A stretch of 64,000 nt of DNA from Shouchella clausii (GCF_001598215.1 NZ_BCXJ01000005.1:372001-436000); one strand, 5' to 3'; numbered from the stretch's first letter, positions 31,849-40,677 are shown. Numbers and translations are program-made. The notes: generated by a model not told the origin, from the letters alone.

Positions 31849-31878
31849 AAAACAGCTTAAAAACAAAAGCTGTTTTTT
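31849..31878 (+). terminator. Terminator after the MFS gene
   Basis: AACAGCTT and AAGCTGTT form a stem followed by TTTTT; the A-run upstream could make it bidirectional. Confidence 0.9.
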
Positions 31879-32148
31879 ATTTCGATTGCCGTCTGGTGGA
31901 TTGTTTTTAATGTACGCTTGGATACTCACGGTCCCCTTACCCAAAGCACTACCTTCCACTTCCATTTAAACAATCATTTCTCCCCCTCAAAAGACAAAAA
32001 GCAACTTCATTCCTCGTTATTTCTACAGAAACGACAAAAATTAACTAGCTGCGTATTGGGAAAATCAGAAATTAGCAGAAAGTTGTTGATTTGTGTCATT
32101 TGCTGTACTACCATTTAAATAAGCCAAACCACAAAAGGAGGGAAGATC

Positions 32149-33234
32149 ATTCAACAACCTGTAATTGCAATTGCCAATAACGGTGTATTGCAGAAAGAAC
32201 AAATTACAGAACAATTGATGAAAGACCTCGCAAACAACCATCCAGAACTTTCATTTGAACAAGTGTTGACAATGATGAAGAAAACGCTGCCGAATGATTA
32301 CGTTCCTTTAATGAATATTTATGCCTTACACGTTAAAAGACTCCGACATGTGCAAGATGCATTTGAGTACGCGAACTTGTTTAGGCAAGTTGACACATTA
32401 GGAAAAATGATCCAGATCCATGAAAATGATGATTTATTGCAAGAATGGGTCCAAGTCTATCGGTTCTTCTATGATTTTTTGCCCCATTTAAAAATCGATG
32501 ATGTTTTGATCCGTAATATCCGAAATTTATTCGGCTTAGTCAAACATCCCCAATTGCGAATGAGATTAGAGATTGCTGAACTAAATTATTTTGACAATCA
32601 CGGTAGCATCAATAATTTAACACCCATGATGAAACAATTTAAAGAACAATTTAAAACGATGCCTAGTGGATTTTTCAAAAGTGCACTTGCAGCACGGGTG
32701 ACTTTGCTTGCAGGCAATGCTAGCTTATTCGGCGATGGAGACTATGAGGAAGCAGAACGTTGTTATTTAGCCGCCACAGTAATAGAGGCCATTCCCGATG
32801 TACTTCTGGTCACTGCTTATCATGGCCTTGGGCTTGTGTATTTAAAAGACAACAGGCAACAATGCTTAGATGCACATCAAAAAGCTCTTTTTTACGCACA
32901 ACGCTCTAAGTTGGATCATTATCATCAGAACTTGGAGTATGACTATATCCCGTTTGTGAAAAATATGCTCGGCGAAATTTTCGACATTGACCATGTGATG
33001 CCGAAAGAACAAGCACATCAATATGTGGTTAGGGGCGAAACCCGAAAAGCTTTAGAAATCATTTCCCAACTAGAGACGCCTGGAAAAAAAGACGCACATT
33101 TGCTGTTTTATAAAGCAAAAGCACTTAAAAGTATTCCCTTGTTTTTCGAGGCGATTAAAGCTTTTTCGTCGGAGGGATACACCCATATGATTGGATTTGC
33201 GGAAAAAGAAATTAAAAAAATCAAATTTTTTTAA
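32149..33234 (+). CDS. AimR-like TPR receptor of the RRNPP group
   Basis: 361 aa all-helical protein, starting with an apparent ATT codon placed 6-7 bases after AGGAGGG; a TTG at 32188 (348 aa) is the alternative but has no binding site. Repeated helix pairs (for example AERCYLAATVIEAIPDVLLVTAYHGLGLVYL) are TPR-like. The C-terminal segment (EQAHQYVVRGETRKALEII ... FYKAKALKSIPLFFEAIKAF) follows the C-terminal pattern of AimR, the phage arbitrium receptor. An N-terminal HTH as in AimR is not evident in the ~34 residues before the first TPR-like helix. The next gene encodes a small exported peptide, the usual partner. Confidence 0.65.
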   Translation: MQQPVIAIANNGVLQKEQITEQLMKDLANNHPELSFEQVLTMMKKTLPNDYVPLMNIYALHVKRLRHVQDAFEYANLFRQVDTLGKMIQIHENDDLLQEWVQVYRFFYDFLPHLKIDDVLIRNIRNLFGLVKHPQLRMRLEIAELNYFDNHGSINNLTPMMKQFKEQFKTMPSGFFKSALAARVTLLAGNASLFGDGDYEEAERCYLAATVIEAIPDVLLVTAYHGLGLVYLKDNRQQCLDAHQKALFYAQRSKLDHYHQNLEYDYIPFVKNMLGEIFDIDHVMPKEQAHQYVVRGETRKALEIISQLETPGKKDAHLLFYKAKALKSIPLFFEAIKAFSSEGYTHMIGFAEKEIKKIKFF

Positions 33235-33250
33235 GAAGGAGTTAATTTAC

Positions 33251-33373
33251 ATGAAAAAATGGTTTGTAGTATCTTCAACTCTTGTCGTTCTTTTTTCCTT
33301 TTCTCTTGGATCATTCCCTACTGAACAAAGCTCTGAAATTACCACACAGGCTAAACCAGGACAGCTCCTTTAA
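33251..33373 (+). CDS. Secreted signalling-peptide precursor (AimP/Phr-like)
   Basis: 40 residues starting ATG behind AAGGAG, 16 bases after the receptor stop. A MKKW start and a hydrophobic core (VVSSTLVVLFSFSLGS) form an export signal. The tail TTQAKPGQLL is short and polar. By analogy with AimP, whose last six residues are the mature signal, KPGQLL is a candidate active peptide. Position, size and layout support the call; sequence alone would not. Confidence 0.65.
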   Translation: MKKWFVVSSTLVVLFSFSLGSFPTEQSSEITTQAKPGQLL

Positions 33374-33383
33374 AATTTATGTG

Positions 33384-33412
33384 CCCCAAACCTTCTTCAA
33401 GGCTTGGGGTTT
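33384..33412 (+). terminator. Terminator of the receptor/peptide pair
   Basis: CCCCAAACCTT pairs with AAGGCTTGGGG, followed by TTTCTATT. The T-run is weak. Converging bpsB transcription could use it too. Confidence 0.65.
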
Positions 33413-33422
33413 CTATTCGTTC

Positions 33423-33992
33423 TCACACCAACCAAAACCGCTTCTTCTCCTTAAATCGTTCGCCGTAGTCTGTCTCTCCTTGCAAGGCTGCCTCTTCGAT
33501 GGGAATCCGGATCGTCAGCATGACCGCATTTAATAGACTAAACACAATAGCCGTCCAATACGCTTGAAACAGCAATGGGACAAAAGCGATTTCGGCCACT
33601 ACGACCATGTAATTGGGATGGCGCAAAAAGCGATAGGGCCCTTTTTCAATGACTGGCGCTTCTGGCAACACGATGATTTTCGTGTTCCAATATTTACCGA
33701 GGGAGGAAAGCGCCCAGATGCGTATGATTTGGGCAAGGACGACAATGGCAAGGGGAATCGCGCTCCAACGCGAAAACCCTATATTGGATAATGTCACTTC
33801 GATCAGCAGCGAAATAAAAAAACCACAATGCAGCGCAACCATCCATGGATAGTGGGCTGTCCCCGCTTCAACGCCCCCTTGTGCTTTCAGCCAACGTTCG
33901 TTTCCTCTCGCTACCCTTACTTCCACGAGGCGTTGAATGATAATCAGTGCAATCATAATATAGGCCCATGTCAATGGAGGCCACCTGCCCAT
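33423..33992 (-). CDS. bpsB: Isoprenylcysteine methyltransferase-family alkylpyrone O-methyltransferase
   Basis: 189 aa membrane protein with about five hydrophobic segments. The ICMT-family C-terminal motif appears as GPYRFLRHPNYMVVVAEI, with a late conserved pair of Glu (IPIEEAAL). In B. subtilis BpsB (YpbQ) methylates alkylpyrones made by BpsA. Here it overlaps the end of bpsA by 22 bp, so the pair is kept. Confidence 0.88.
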   Translation of the reverse strand: MGRWPPLTWAYIMIALIIIQRLVEVRVARGNERWLKAQGGVEAGTAHYPWMVALHCGFFISLLIEVTLSNIGFSRWSAIPLAIVVLAQIIRIWALSSLGKYWNTKIIVLPEAPVIEKGPYRFLRHPNYMVVVAEIAFVPLLFQAYWTAIVFSLLNAVMLTIRIPIEEAALQGETDYGERFKEKKRFWLV

Positions 33993-35071
33993 TCAAGCAC
34001 CAACATTTCTGAACAAAATCCGGGGCCCAGCGCAGCGACGAGGCCGACATCGCCATGCTTATGCGTTTCTCCCATTGATTCCTTTAGCACGTAAAGGACT
34101 GTGGGGGAAGACATATTGCCATGCTCTTTTAGCACTTTGCGGGAAAGCAGCGTCATTTCTTCTGGAAAACCTAGTGCTATTTCATACGCTTCCAACACCT
34201 TTTTTCCGCCAGGATGGGCGATAAAAGCATTGATCTCCCCGATCTCTTTCCCTTCTTGGCGAAGCAGCTCCTCAACGTTTGGCTTTAGCCATTGGGCCAC
34301 TAACGTTGGAATATGCCTGGAAAAGATCACCTTTAAGCCATTGTCCCGTACATCCCAGCCCATAACGTCTTCTGAATCAGGCATCAGTACCGATTGGGTC
34401 GCACGGATTACTGGGCGATAGGCTTGGGCGGCGTCTGCGAGCAGAGGTGAGGCATGCCCGGCAACAAGGGCACATGCGACGCCATCAGCAAAGAGCGACG
34501 TGCCAATTAAATTGCTTTTCGATTGGTCTTCTTTTTGGAAAGTGAGTCCGCATAGCTCTGCACAGACGACTAAAACGGCTTTTTTCGGATGGGCGAGGCA
34601 ATAGTCGTAAGCACGGCTTAAGCCCGCAGCTCCTCCCGCGCAGCCAAGTCCCCAAATAGGCAACCGTTTTGTTTCAGGACGGAAAGGCAGTTTGTTCATG
34701 ATGCGAGCGTCTATCGATGGTGTCGCCATGCCTGACGAGGACACAAAAATAATCGCATCGATTTCTTCGGGAGCGATTGTTCTTGACAAAAAATGGCCAT
34801 TGTCCAAACATCTATTTACTGCTTCTACACTATAGTCCGTTGCTTTTTCAATGAAGAGGTCGTTCCGCTCTCCTAGACGGTGGCTAGTTTGAAACCACTC
34901 CAACGGCACGGAAAAATGGCGCTTTTCAATTTCCCCATTGGCAAAAACGTTTAATAATCGTTCGATGTCTGAAAAACTTTCAGCAAATAGTTCCCGGGCA
35001 AACTCCACTGTCTGTTCCTGTTTGAGTGGATGGGGTGGATCATATGTACTAACCGATAAAATCGTAGGCAC
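33971..35071 (-). CDS. bpsA: Type III polyketide synthase
   Basis: 366 aa chalcone-synthase-like homodimeric enzyme that extends fatty acyl-CoA with malonyl-CoA to alkylpyrones. The triad is seen as Cys144 in WGLGCAGGAAG, His286 in IAHPGGKKV and Asn319 in EHGNMSSPTVLYVL. The length is normal. Products in B. subtilis are triketide and tetraketide pyrones that become membrane-associated methyl ethers. Confidence 0.93.
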   Translation of the reverse strand: MPTILSVSTYDPPHPLKQEQTVEFARELFAESFSDIERLLNVFANGEIEKRHFSVPLEWFQTSHRLGERNDLFIEKATDYSVEAVNRCLDNGHFLSRTIAPEEIDAIIFVSSSGMATPSIDARIMNKLPFRPETKRLPIWGLGCAGGAAGLSRAYDYCLAHPKKAVLVVCAELCGLTFQKEDQSKSNLIGTSLFADGVACALVAGHASPLLADAAQAYRPVIRATQSVLMPDSEDVMGWDVRDNGLKVIFSRHIPTLVAQWLKPNVEELLRQEGKEIGEINAFIAHPGGKKVLEAYEIALGFPEEMTLLSRKVLKEHGNMSSPTVLYVLKESMGETHKHGDVGLVAALGPGFCSEMLVLEWAGGLH

Positions 35072-35183
35072 TATCGCTCACCTCTACGTTAGAATGCCTA
35101 TAGCATGCCCGATCCTTTCCTTGTGCATGCATCCGCTTCTATAGAGGGAACCTAATCGCAAGAAAAAATGTTCTTTTTTTGTA

Positions 35184-35214
35184 TTGACATTAACGTTACG
35201 TAAACCTTTATTGT
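35184..35214 (+). promoter_or_regulatory. MerR-type promoter with 19-base spacer
   Basis: TTGACA (35184-35189) and TATTGT (35209-35214) are separated by 19 bases holding the dyad TTAACGTTACGTAA. Overlong spacers with a dyad are the signature of MerR-regulated promoters, and this one resembles TipA/Mta operators. It suggests that the following gene activates itself. Confidence 0.7.
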
Positions 35215-35234
35215 TAACTCAAGGGGGAGTTGAA

Positions 35235-35990
35235 ATGGAGTATACGGTCAAAAAACTGGCTCAATTAGCAGGCGTCAGTGCACGGACGCTTCGTTATTAT
35301 GATGAAATTGGTTTGCTTAAGCCAGAACGGGTCAATTCGTCAGGTTATCGGATATATGGCCAAAAACAAGTCGACCTGTTGCAGCAAATTTTATTTTACC
35401 GTGAGCTTGATGTTGACCTTGAAACGATTATGCAGCTCGTGACCGATGATTCCTTTGATCCTATCACGGCACTCTATGAGCACCGTGCCCAACTCCTAAA
35501 TAAACGCGCCCGTCTTGACCGCATTATCGACACGGTTGAGCGGACGATTGCCTCAAAGAAAGGAGCAGAATCGATGAGTGACAAAGAAAAATTTGACGCA
35601 TTGAAAGAAAAGCGAATTGCAGACAATGAAAAAGCGTATGGAGAAGAAATTCGCCAAAAATACGGTGACAAGACGGTTGATGAGTCTAATGCCAAATTTC
35701 GTGGCCTCTCGAAAGAGCAATACGACGCCATGCAAGCAAAAGAACAGGAAGTCTTTGCCTTGTTAAAAGAAGCACTGGCAACGAACGACCCTACTTCTGA
35801 AACAGCCCGAAAACTGGCCCAGACCCATAAAGAGTGGCTCCAGTTCTCGTGGGCATCTTACTCGAAAGAGGCACACGCTGGCGTTGCCCAAATGTATGTA
35901 GACGATGAGCGCTTTGCTGCTTACTACAACAAAGCAGTCCCTGGAGGAGCCGTCTTCTTGCGCGATGCTATATTGGCTTATCTTCAATGA
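35235..35990 (+). CDS. MerR-family regulator with TipAS drug-binding domain (Mta/TipA-like)
   Basis: 251 aa from the ATG after GGGGGAG. The N-terminal 70 residues are a MerR winged helix (YTVKKLAQLAGVSARTLRYYDEIGLL). A coiled-coil linker and a TipAS-type effector domain follow (about 115-250: EEIRQKYGDKTVDESN, HKEWLQFSW, AAYYNKAVPGGAVFLRDAI). Such proteins bind thiopeptides or other drugs and activate exporters and themselves. No transporter is adjacent on the same strand. Confidence 0.9.
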   Translation: MEYTVKKLAQLAGVSARTLRYYDEIGLLKPERVNSSGYRIYGQKQVDLLQQILFYRELDVDLETIMQLVTDDSFDPITALYEHRAQLLNKRARLDRIIDTVERTIASKKGAESMSDKEKFDALKEKRIADNEKAYGEEIRQKYGDKTVDESNAKFRGLSKEQYDAMQAKEQEVFALLKEALATNDPTSETARKLAQTHKEWLQFSWASYSKEAHAGVAQMYVDDERFAAYYNKAVPGGAVFLRDAILAYLQ

Positions 35991-36012
35991 TTTGACGAAA
36001 GTGTGCGGATGG

Positions 36013-36043
36013 AACCCAGTTTGAAGTTCTCTTCAACTGGGTT
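36013..36043. terminator. Terminator after the MerR gene
   Basis: AACCCAGTTTGAAG pairs with CTTCAACTGGGTT. The T-run afterwards is short (ATTCC). Confidence 0.6.
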
Positions 36044-36155
36044 ATTCCTAGTAAGCTTGCTCCTCCAAGCTGCTCGCCATTATTCATAAACCAGCCTTTT
36101 TTCCCATACATTGAATTAATGCTAGATTCCATATGAAAGGAAAAGAGGCGTTTTG

Positions 36156-36781
36156 ATGTATCGGCCCCATTCGCAAGCGTCAACTGAGCTTTTGACTAAA
36201 CGGTTATTCCTTAGGCTGCCACTGCCTGGCGACGGGTTTGCTTTGTATCAAGCGCTCCAGGCTTCCAGAAAAGAATTGATACCCTGGATTCCATGGGTGG
36301 AGAGAATGGCATCGCCAGAGCAAGCTGAACAAGGTGTACAGCAAGCACATGTTGATTTTTTGCAAAAAAAGCGTTTCATTTCCACTTATTTGAGCAGCGT
36401 TCCGGCACTTTTGTCGGCTCCTGCGGACTCCATCATATTAACTGGGATGTCCCGCGTATGGAAATGGGGTATTGGATCGATAGCCGATTTGCTGGAAAAG
36501 GCTATATGACTGAAGCGGCAAAAGCGCTTATGTCCTATGCCTTCTTTACACACTATACCCACCGCCTTGAGATTCGCTGTGATCGAAACAACAAAAAAAG
36601 CCGGGCGATTCCTGAGAAGCTCGGCTTTATGCTTGAAGCGACATTGCTAGAAAACGAACGGAGCCCACATACAGGAGAACTGATGGATACGTGCATTTAT
36701 ACAGCTTTTCATCCGTCTGTCTCCCGGCCACCTGAGTCTATTTCGGGAAAGCAAAATAGCGCTTTGCATTATAGTAGCTAA
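36156..36781 (+). pseudogene. RimJ/RimL-type N-acetyltransferase broken by a frameshift
   Basis: The frame starts ATG behind AAAGAGGCG and reads TKRLFLRLPLPGDGFALYQAL and PWIPWVER, typical of ribosomal-protein-serine acetyltransferases. At an A7 run (36364-36370) the family sequence moves to another frame: FHFHLFEQRSGTFVGSCGLHHINW, MEMGYWIDSRFAGKGYMTEA (acetyl-CoA loop) and KLGFMLEATL. Joined, the two parts give one full-length GNAT protein. The tail overlaps the end of uxaC on the other strand. Confidence 0.85.
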
Positions 36782-38156
36782 TGTCTTCGACAATCTTGGC
36801 GAGCCATTTTTCGTCTGCTGGCCATTCGCCCCGCTCAACCCATTCACCGATGCGATTGCAAAGAATGCGGCGAAAATATTCGTGGCGCGTGTATGAAAGG
36901 AAGCTACGGGAATCCGTAAGCATACCGACAAACAAACTTATCAAACCGTTGTTTGCCAAGTCGGTCATTTGTTTTTCCATGCCATCTTTCGTATCGTTAA
37001 ACCACCAGCCTGAACCGAACTGGATTTTTCCAGGTATGCCGCCTCCTTGGAAGTTGCCAATCGCAGTCGCGATCACCTCGTTATAAATCGGGTTTAATGT
37101 ATATAAAATCGTCTTTGGCAGCTCATTCGTCCGCTCTAGCTCGTTTAAAAAACGGTTTAATGATTCAGCAAAACGGTCATCACCCATAGAATCAAAACCG
37201 GAGTCTGGTCCAACTTGCTCAGCCATCCGCGAATTATTGTTTCGCAATGCCCCTAGATGAAATTGCATGGTCCAGCCGAGTTTGTTGTACAGCCGTGCCA
37301 AAAACAACAATACGTATGTTTGGTATTTTTCTTCCTCTTGCGGCGTAAGCGTTTCTTGGTTTAGCGCTTTTTGAAACGCCGCTTCTGCTTCTTTTTCGGT
37401 CGTATCTATAAACGGGAGTGTGCGAAGCCCATGGTCAGAAAGAACACAGCCTTCCTCGGCAAAGAACGTTGCCCGTTTTTCCAGTGCCTCCAATAAAGAG
37501 CGGAGCGATGAAATGTCCACTTCTGCTGCAGTCCCTAACGTTTCTAAATAAGAGACAAAGCTAGGCGCTGAAGCAAACAGGGCTTTGTCTGGGCGAAAGG
37601 CAGGGTACACCGCTGCTTGGCACGCTCCATCTGTTTTAATTTGCTGATGGGCTTCTAAATGGTCACTCGGATCGTCTGTTGTGCAAATTACTTCGACATC
37701 CGATTGCTTGATGATGCCTTGGACTGACCGCTCTGGTTCTGCCAGTTGTTCTTTCGTGGCGCTCCAGATGGCTTCGGCTGTATCACTGCTTAACAGCTCG
37801 TCAATGCCAAAATAACGTTTCAATTCCAAGTGCGTCCAATGGTAGAGAGGGTTGCCCATTGTATAAGGGACCGTTTCCGCCCATTTAAGAAACTTCTCTT
37901 TATCATCCCCATCGCCTGTAATAAACGTTTCCTCGACGCCGACAGCACGCATCGCCCGCCATTTGTAATGGTCGCCATGGAGCCAAATTTCGCTAATGTT
38001 GTTAAATTGGCGGTTTTCGGCAATTTCTTGTGGGGGGACATGGCAATGGTAGTCTATGATCGGCAGCGTTTTTGCATAAGTATGGTAAAGTGTTTCTGCT
38101 GTCTTATTTTGCAGCATGAAATTTTCGTGAATGAATGCTTTTCTTGTTGAGATCAT
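36738..38156 (-). CDS. uxaC: Glucuronate isomerase
   Basis: 472 aa amidohydrolase-fold enzyme that interconverts D-glucuronate and D-fructuronate (and galacturonate/tagaturonate). The N-terminal YHCHVPPQEIAENRQF supplies metal-binding His residues, and FVGMLTDSRSFLSYTRHEYFRRILCN is the family's C-terminal hallmark. The start directly follows the kduI stop, with GGAGGAG upstream. Last gene of the uronate operon. Confidence 0.96.
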   Translation of the reverse strand: MISTRKAFIHENFMLQNKTAETLYHTYAKTLPIIDYHCHVPPQEIAENRQFNNISEIWLHGDHYKWRAMRAVGVEETFITGDGDDKEKFLKWAETVPYTMGNPLYHWTHLELKRYFGIDELLSSDTAEAIWSATKEQLAEPERSVQGIIKQSDVEVICTTDDPSDHLEAHQQIKTDGACQAAVYPAFRPDKALFASAPSFVSYLETLGTAAEVDISSLRSLLEALEKRATFFAEEGCVLSDHGLRTLPFIDTTEKEAEAAFQKALNQETLTPQEEEKYQTYVLLFLARLYNKLGWTMQFHLGALRNNNSRMAEQVGPDSGFDSMGDDRFAESLNRFLNELERTNELPKTILYTLNPIYNEVIATAIGNFQGGGIPGKIQFGSGWWFNDTKDGMEKQMTDLANNGLISLFVGMLTDSRSFLSYTRHEYFRRILCNRIGEWVERGEWPADEKWLAKIVEDISYYNAKRYFAFPK

Positions 38157-38987
38157 TTATTTCAGCTCCTCCATCGCTACTGTGTCCATATCCGTAAACG
38201 TATAATTTTCGCCAGCCATCGCCCAAATAAATGTGTAATTGCTTGTGCCCACGCCTGAATGAATCGACCATGGCGGCGAAATGACAGCCTGTTCATTTTT
38301 GATCACTAGATGGCGCGTTTCCTGCGGCTGCCCCATAAAGTGGAACACACGGGTATCTTCTTCCATATCAAAATACAAATAGGCTTCCATTCGCCTGTCA
38401 TGGAGGTGGGCAGGCATTGTATTCCACATGTTGTTTGGCTCGAGCAGCGTCATGCCTACCATTAACTGGCAGCTTTCAATCCCGTCTTTATGGACATACT
38501 TGTAAATCGTCCGGTTATTTGATTCAGCATCTGAGCCTAGTTTCGTCGGTTGCGCTTCTCCGATCGGTGCCAGTTTCGTCGGATATGTTTGATGGGCAGT
38601 GGCTGACACTAAATAAAATCGGGCTGGTTGTTGTGGATCGTTGCTTGTGAATTCGACATGTTCATTGCCTTTACCGACATAGAGGCAGTCACGCTTTGCC
38701 ATCTTGTATGTGTCTTTTCCGACCGTTACCGTCCCTTCGCCACCGATATTGATAACAGCCAACTCGCGCCGTTCAAGAAAATAATCGGTCTTCAAAGCAT
38801 CGCCTGCGTCTAGGACAATCGCCTCACGGCTTGGCACAGCGCCGCCAATAATGAGTCGATCATAATGGGAATAGCTTAAATGGAGTGCACCCTCTTCAAA
38901 CAGCGATTCGACTAGGAAAGCATCTCTCATTTCCTCTGTTGTATACGTTTTAAAATCTCTTGGCCCTACTTCATAACGAATATCCAT
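38157..38987 (-). CDS. kduI: 4-deoxy-L-threo-5-hexosulose-uronate ketol-isomerase
   Basis: 276 aa double-cupin isomerase in pectin/hyaluronate-derived unsaturated uronate breakdown. I use the second ATG (MDIRYEVGPRDFKTY) because it has the better spacing to AGGGGAA and fits the family start. The metal-binding HLHDRRMEAYLYFD segment and PPWSIHSGVGTSNYTFIWAMAGEN are conserved. It is followed at once by uxaC. Confidence 0.95.
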   Translation of the reverse strand: MDIRYEVGPRDFKTYTTEEMRDAFLVESLFEEGALHLSYSHYDRLIIGGAVPSREAIVLDAGDALKTDYFLERRELAVINIGGEGTVTVGKDTYKMAKRDCLYVGKGNEHVEFTSNDPQQPARFYLVSATAHQTYPTKLAPIGEAQPTKLGSDAESNNRTIYKYVHKDGIESCQLMVGMTLLEPNNMWNTMPAHLHDRRMEAYLYFDMEEDTRVFHFMGQPQETRHLVIKNEQAVISPPWSIHSGVGTSNYTFIWAMAGENYTFTDMDTVAMEELK

Positions 38988-39037
38988 TTCCATTTCCCCT
39001 TTTCACGTTTTCGTTTGTTAGAGACACAATGGTTCGT

Positions 39038-39790
39038 TTACGCACTTAACCAACCGCCATCAACAGCTAGAATATGGCCATTCACATAGTTTGACGCCTC
39101 CGATGCGAGAAAAACAACAGGGCCTTTCAAATCATCAGGGAGCCCCCATTCGCCTTTCGGAATCCGCGAGCTAATGTAGGCATAACGGCTTTCATCTGTA
39201 CGAATCCCTTCTGTATTGTCTGTAACCATATACCCTGGGGCAATCGCATTGACGCGCACCCCTTTTTTGGCCCATTCGTTGGCAAGGGCTTTCGTCAAAC
39301 CGGCAACGGCATGTTTGCTTGCTGTATAGGCGGCAACGCGCAAACCGCCTTGGAACGACAGCATCGAGGCCACGTTAATGATCGATCCTGATCCCTTTTC
39401 AAGCATATGTGCGCCAATTTCCCGAGAGAGTGTAAATACGGCATCCACATTGACGTGCAATACTTCCCGCCACGACGCATCATCCAATACGTTCGCATCA
39501 GCCCGCTTAATGATGCCAGCATTATTGACCAAAATGTCAACGCTTTCAACATGATCCAAAACTTTAGCGGCCAGTTCTTTTGCCCCATCAGGCTGAGATA
39601 AGTCCGCTTTTATTCCATAAAAGCGCCCGCCAAGTTCCTCTATTTTTTGTTTTGTTTCCGTCATATCGCTAATCCCTGCACCAATGATGTTAGCACCCGC
39701 TTCGGCAAGTCCGAGCGCCATCCCTTGGCCAAGCCCTCGGCTAGCGCCAGTGACGACGGCTGTTTTTCCTGCAAGCGAAAACATCTCCAT
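39038..39790 (-). CDS. kduD: 2-deoxy-D-gluconate 3-dehydrogenase (KduD)
   Basis: 250 aa short-chain dehydrogenase that reduces 2,5-diketo-3-deoxygluconate with NAD(P)H. It shows the nucleotide-binding TGASRGLGQGMA, NNAG, and the catalytic Ser with YTASKHAV. The second of two ATGs is chosen, seven bases after AGGAGG. Next to kduI and uxaC it completes a route from unsaturated uronates towards KDG. Confidence 0.93.
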   Translation of the reverse strand: MEMFSLAGKTAVVTGASRGLGQGMALGLAEAGANIIGAGISDMTETKQKIEELGGRFYGIKADLSQPDGAKELAAKVLDHVESVDILVNNAGIIKRADANVLDDASWREVLHVNVDAVFTLSREIGAHMLEKGSGSIINVASMLSFQGGLRVAAYTASKHAVAGLTKALANEWAKKGVRVNAIAPGYMVTDNTEGIRTDESRYAYISSRIPKGEWGLPDDLKGPVVFLASEASNYVNGHILAVDGGWLSA

Positions 39791-39806
39791 CCCCATTCCT
39801 CCTTAT

Positions 39807-39862
39807 GTGTTTGTTTTGGTTCATTTACGTTTGATCATATCACAGCTTGAAACGGCTTACAA
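39807..39862 (-). promoter_or_regulatory. kduD promoter with candidate DeoR operator
   Basis: On the minus strand TTGTAA (39857-39862) and TATGAT (39834-39839) are 17 bases apart. Just downstream lies GAACCAAAACAAACAC (39807-39822), 13 of 16 bases identical to GAACATAAATAAACAC at 40678-40693 upstream of the adjacent DeoR gene. The shared element is a candidate operator. Confidence 0.55.
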
Positions 39863-39889
39863 CCAAGGCAGCGTTTTTTACTGCATTTG

Positions 39890-40642
39890 TTAATAAACGT
39901 TGATGCTGTATTCCTCCAAAACGCTTCGTGTTTCATTGTCTAACAGGTCATCGCTGACAAGTTCATCAATTTCTGTGATGTCTGCAAATCGCATTAAACC
40001 AACTTGGCCAAACTTGCTTGAATCAGACAGCAAGATCGTTTTTCGTCCACAATTGATTGCCGCTCTTTTCCATTCATAGTGAAAGCTGTTTAGGATCGAT
40101 AAGCCATGCTCAACAGAGACGCCAGTCGCCCCTAAAAATACTTTTTGCACATACAACGACTTGAGCATCGCCGTCGTTTGCTGGCTATACAGTGCGGAAG
40201 AAGTGCCTAGGCGTGTTCCCCCGAGCAAAATAAGCTGGATTGCTTCTTTTTCATAAAGGGCATTCGCGATTCGGATGTCATTGGTAATGACCGTCATCGG
40301 CTTGTCGCCAAGGCGCTCAGCAAGAGCAAGTGTCGTGCTGCCGCCATCCAGCAAAATCACGTCATTCTCACAAATCAACGATTTTGCTTTTTCAGCAATA
40401 TCGTGCTTTTCCTTTTCATTTCTTTGCTCCCGTTCCTGAATCGGAAACAAGCTTGTGTCGGTTTCCATTAATACGGCACCGCCATGAACGCGCTTGAGCA
40501 GCTTTTTTTCTTCAAGCCGCTCTAAATCTAGGCGGATTGTTTTTTCCGTAACACCAAGCCATTCGCTCGCTTGGGAAACGCGTATCGATTTATGTTTCGC
40601 CAAATAGGCAAGCAGTTTTTCGTGCCGTTCCAATGTGAACAT
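39890..40642 (-). CDS. DeoR-family transcriptional regulator
   Basis: 250 aa. The N-terminal HTH reads RHEKLLAYLAKHKSIRVSQASEWLGVTEKTIRLDLERLE. The C-terminal sugar-phosphate sensor domain has the family's DGGSTTLALAERL and LGATGVSVEHGLS segments. It starts ATG behind GGAGGTGA and lies 100 bp upstream of kduD on the same strand, so it is the likely repressor of kduD-kduI-uxaC, with a uronate-derived inducer. Confidence 0.9.
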   Translation of the reverse strand: MFTLERHEKLLAYLAKHKSIRVSQASEWLGVTEKTIRLDLERLEEKKLLKRVHGGAVLMETDTSLFPIQEREQRNEKEKHDIAEKAKSLICENDVILLDGGSTTLALAERLGDKPMTVITNDIRIANALYEKEAIQLILLGGTRLGTSSALYSQQTTAMLKSLYVQKVFLGATGVSVEHGLSILNSFHYEWKRAAINCGRKTILLSDSSKFGQVGLMRFADITEIDELVSDDLLDNETRSVLEEYSINVY

Positions 40643-40677
40643 GATTCTTCACCTCCGTTCCATTATCACACATAAAC

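Noticed and set aside
32149-33373. Ordinary Rap phosphatase and Phr pair
   Set aside because: Size and peptide layout would allow it, but the C-terminal helix pattern fits AimR better than Rap; kept as an alternative only.
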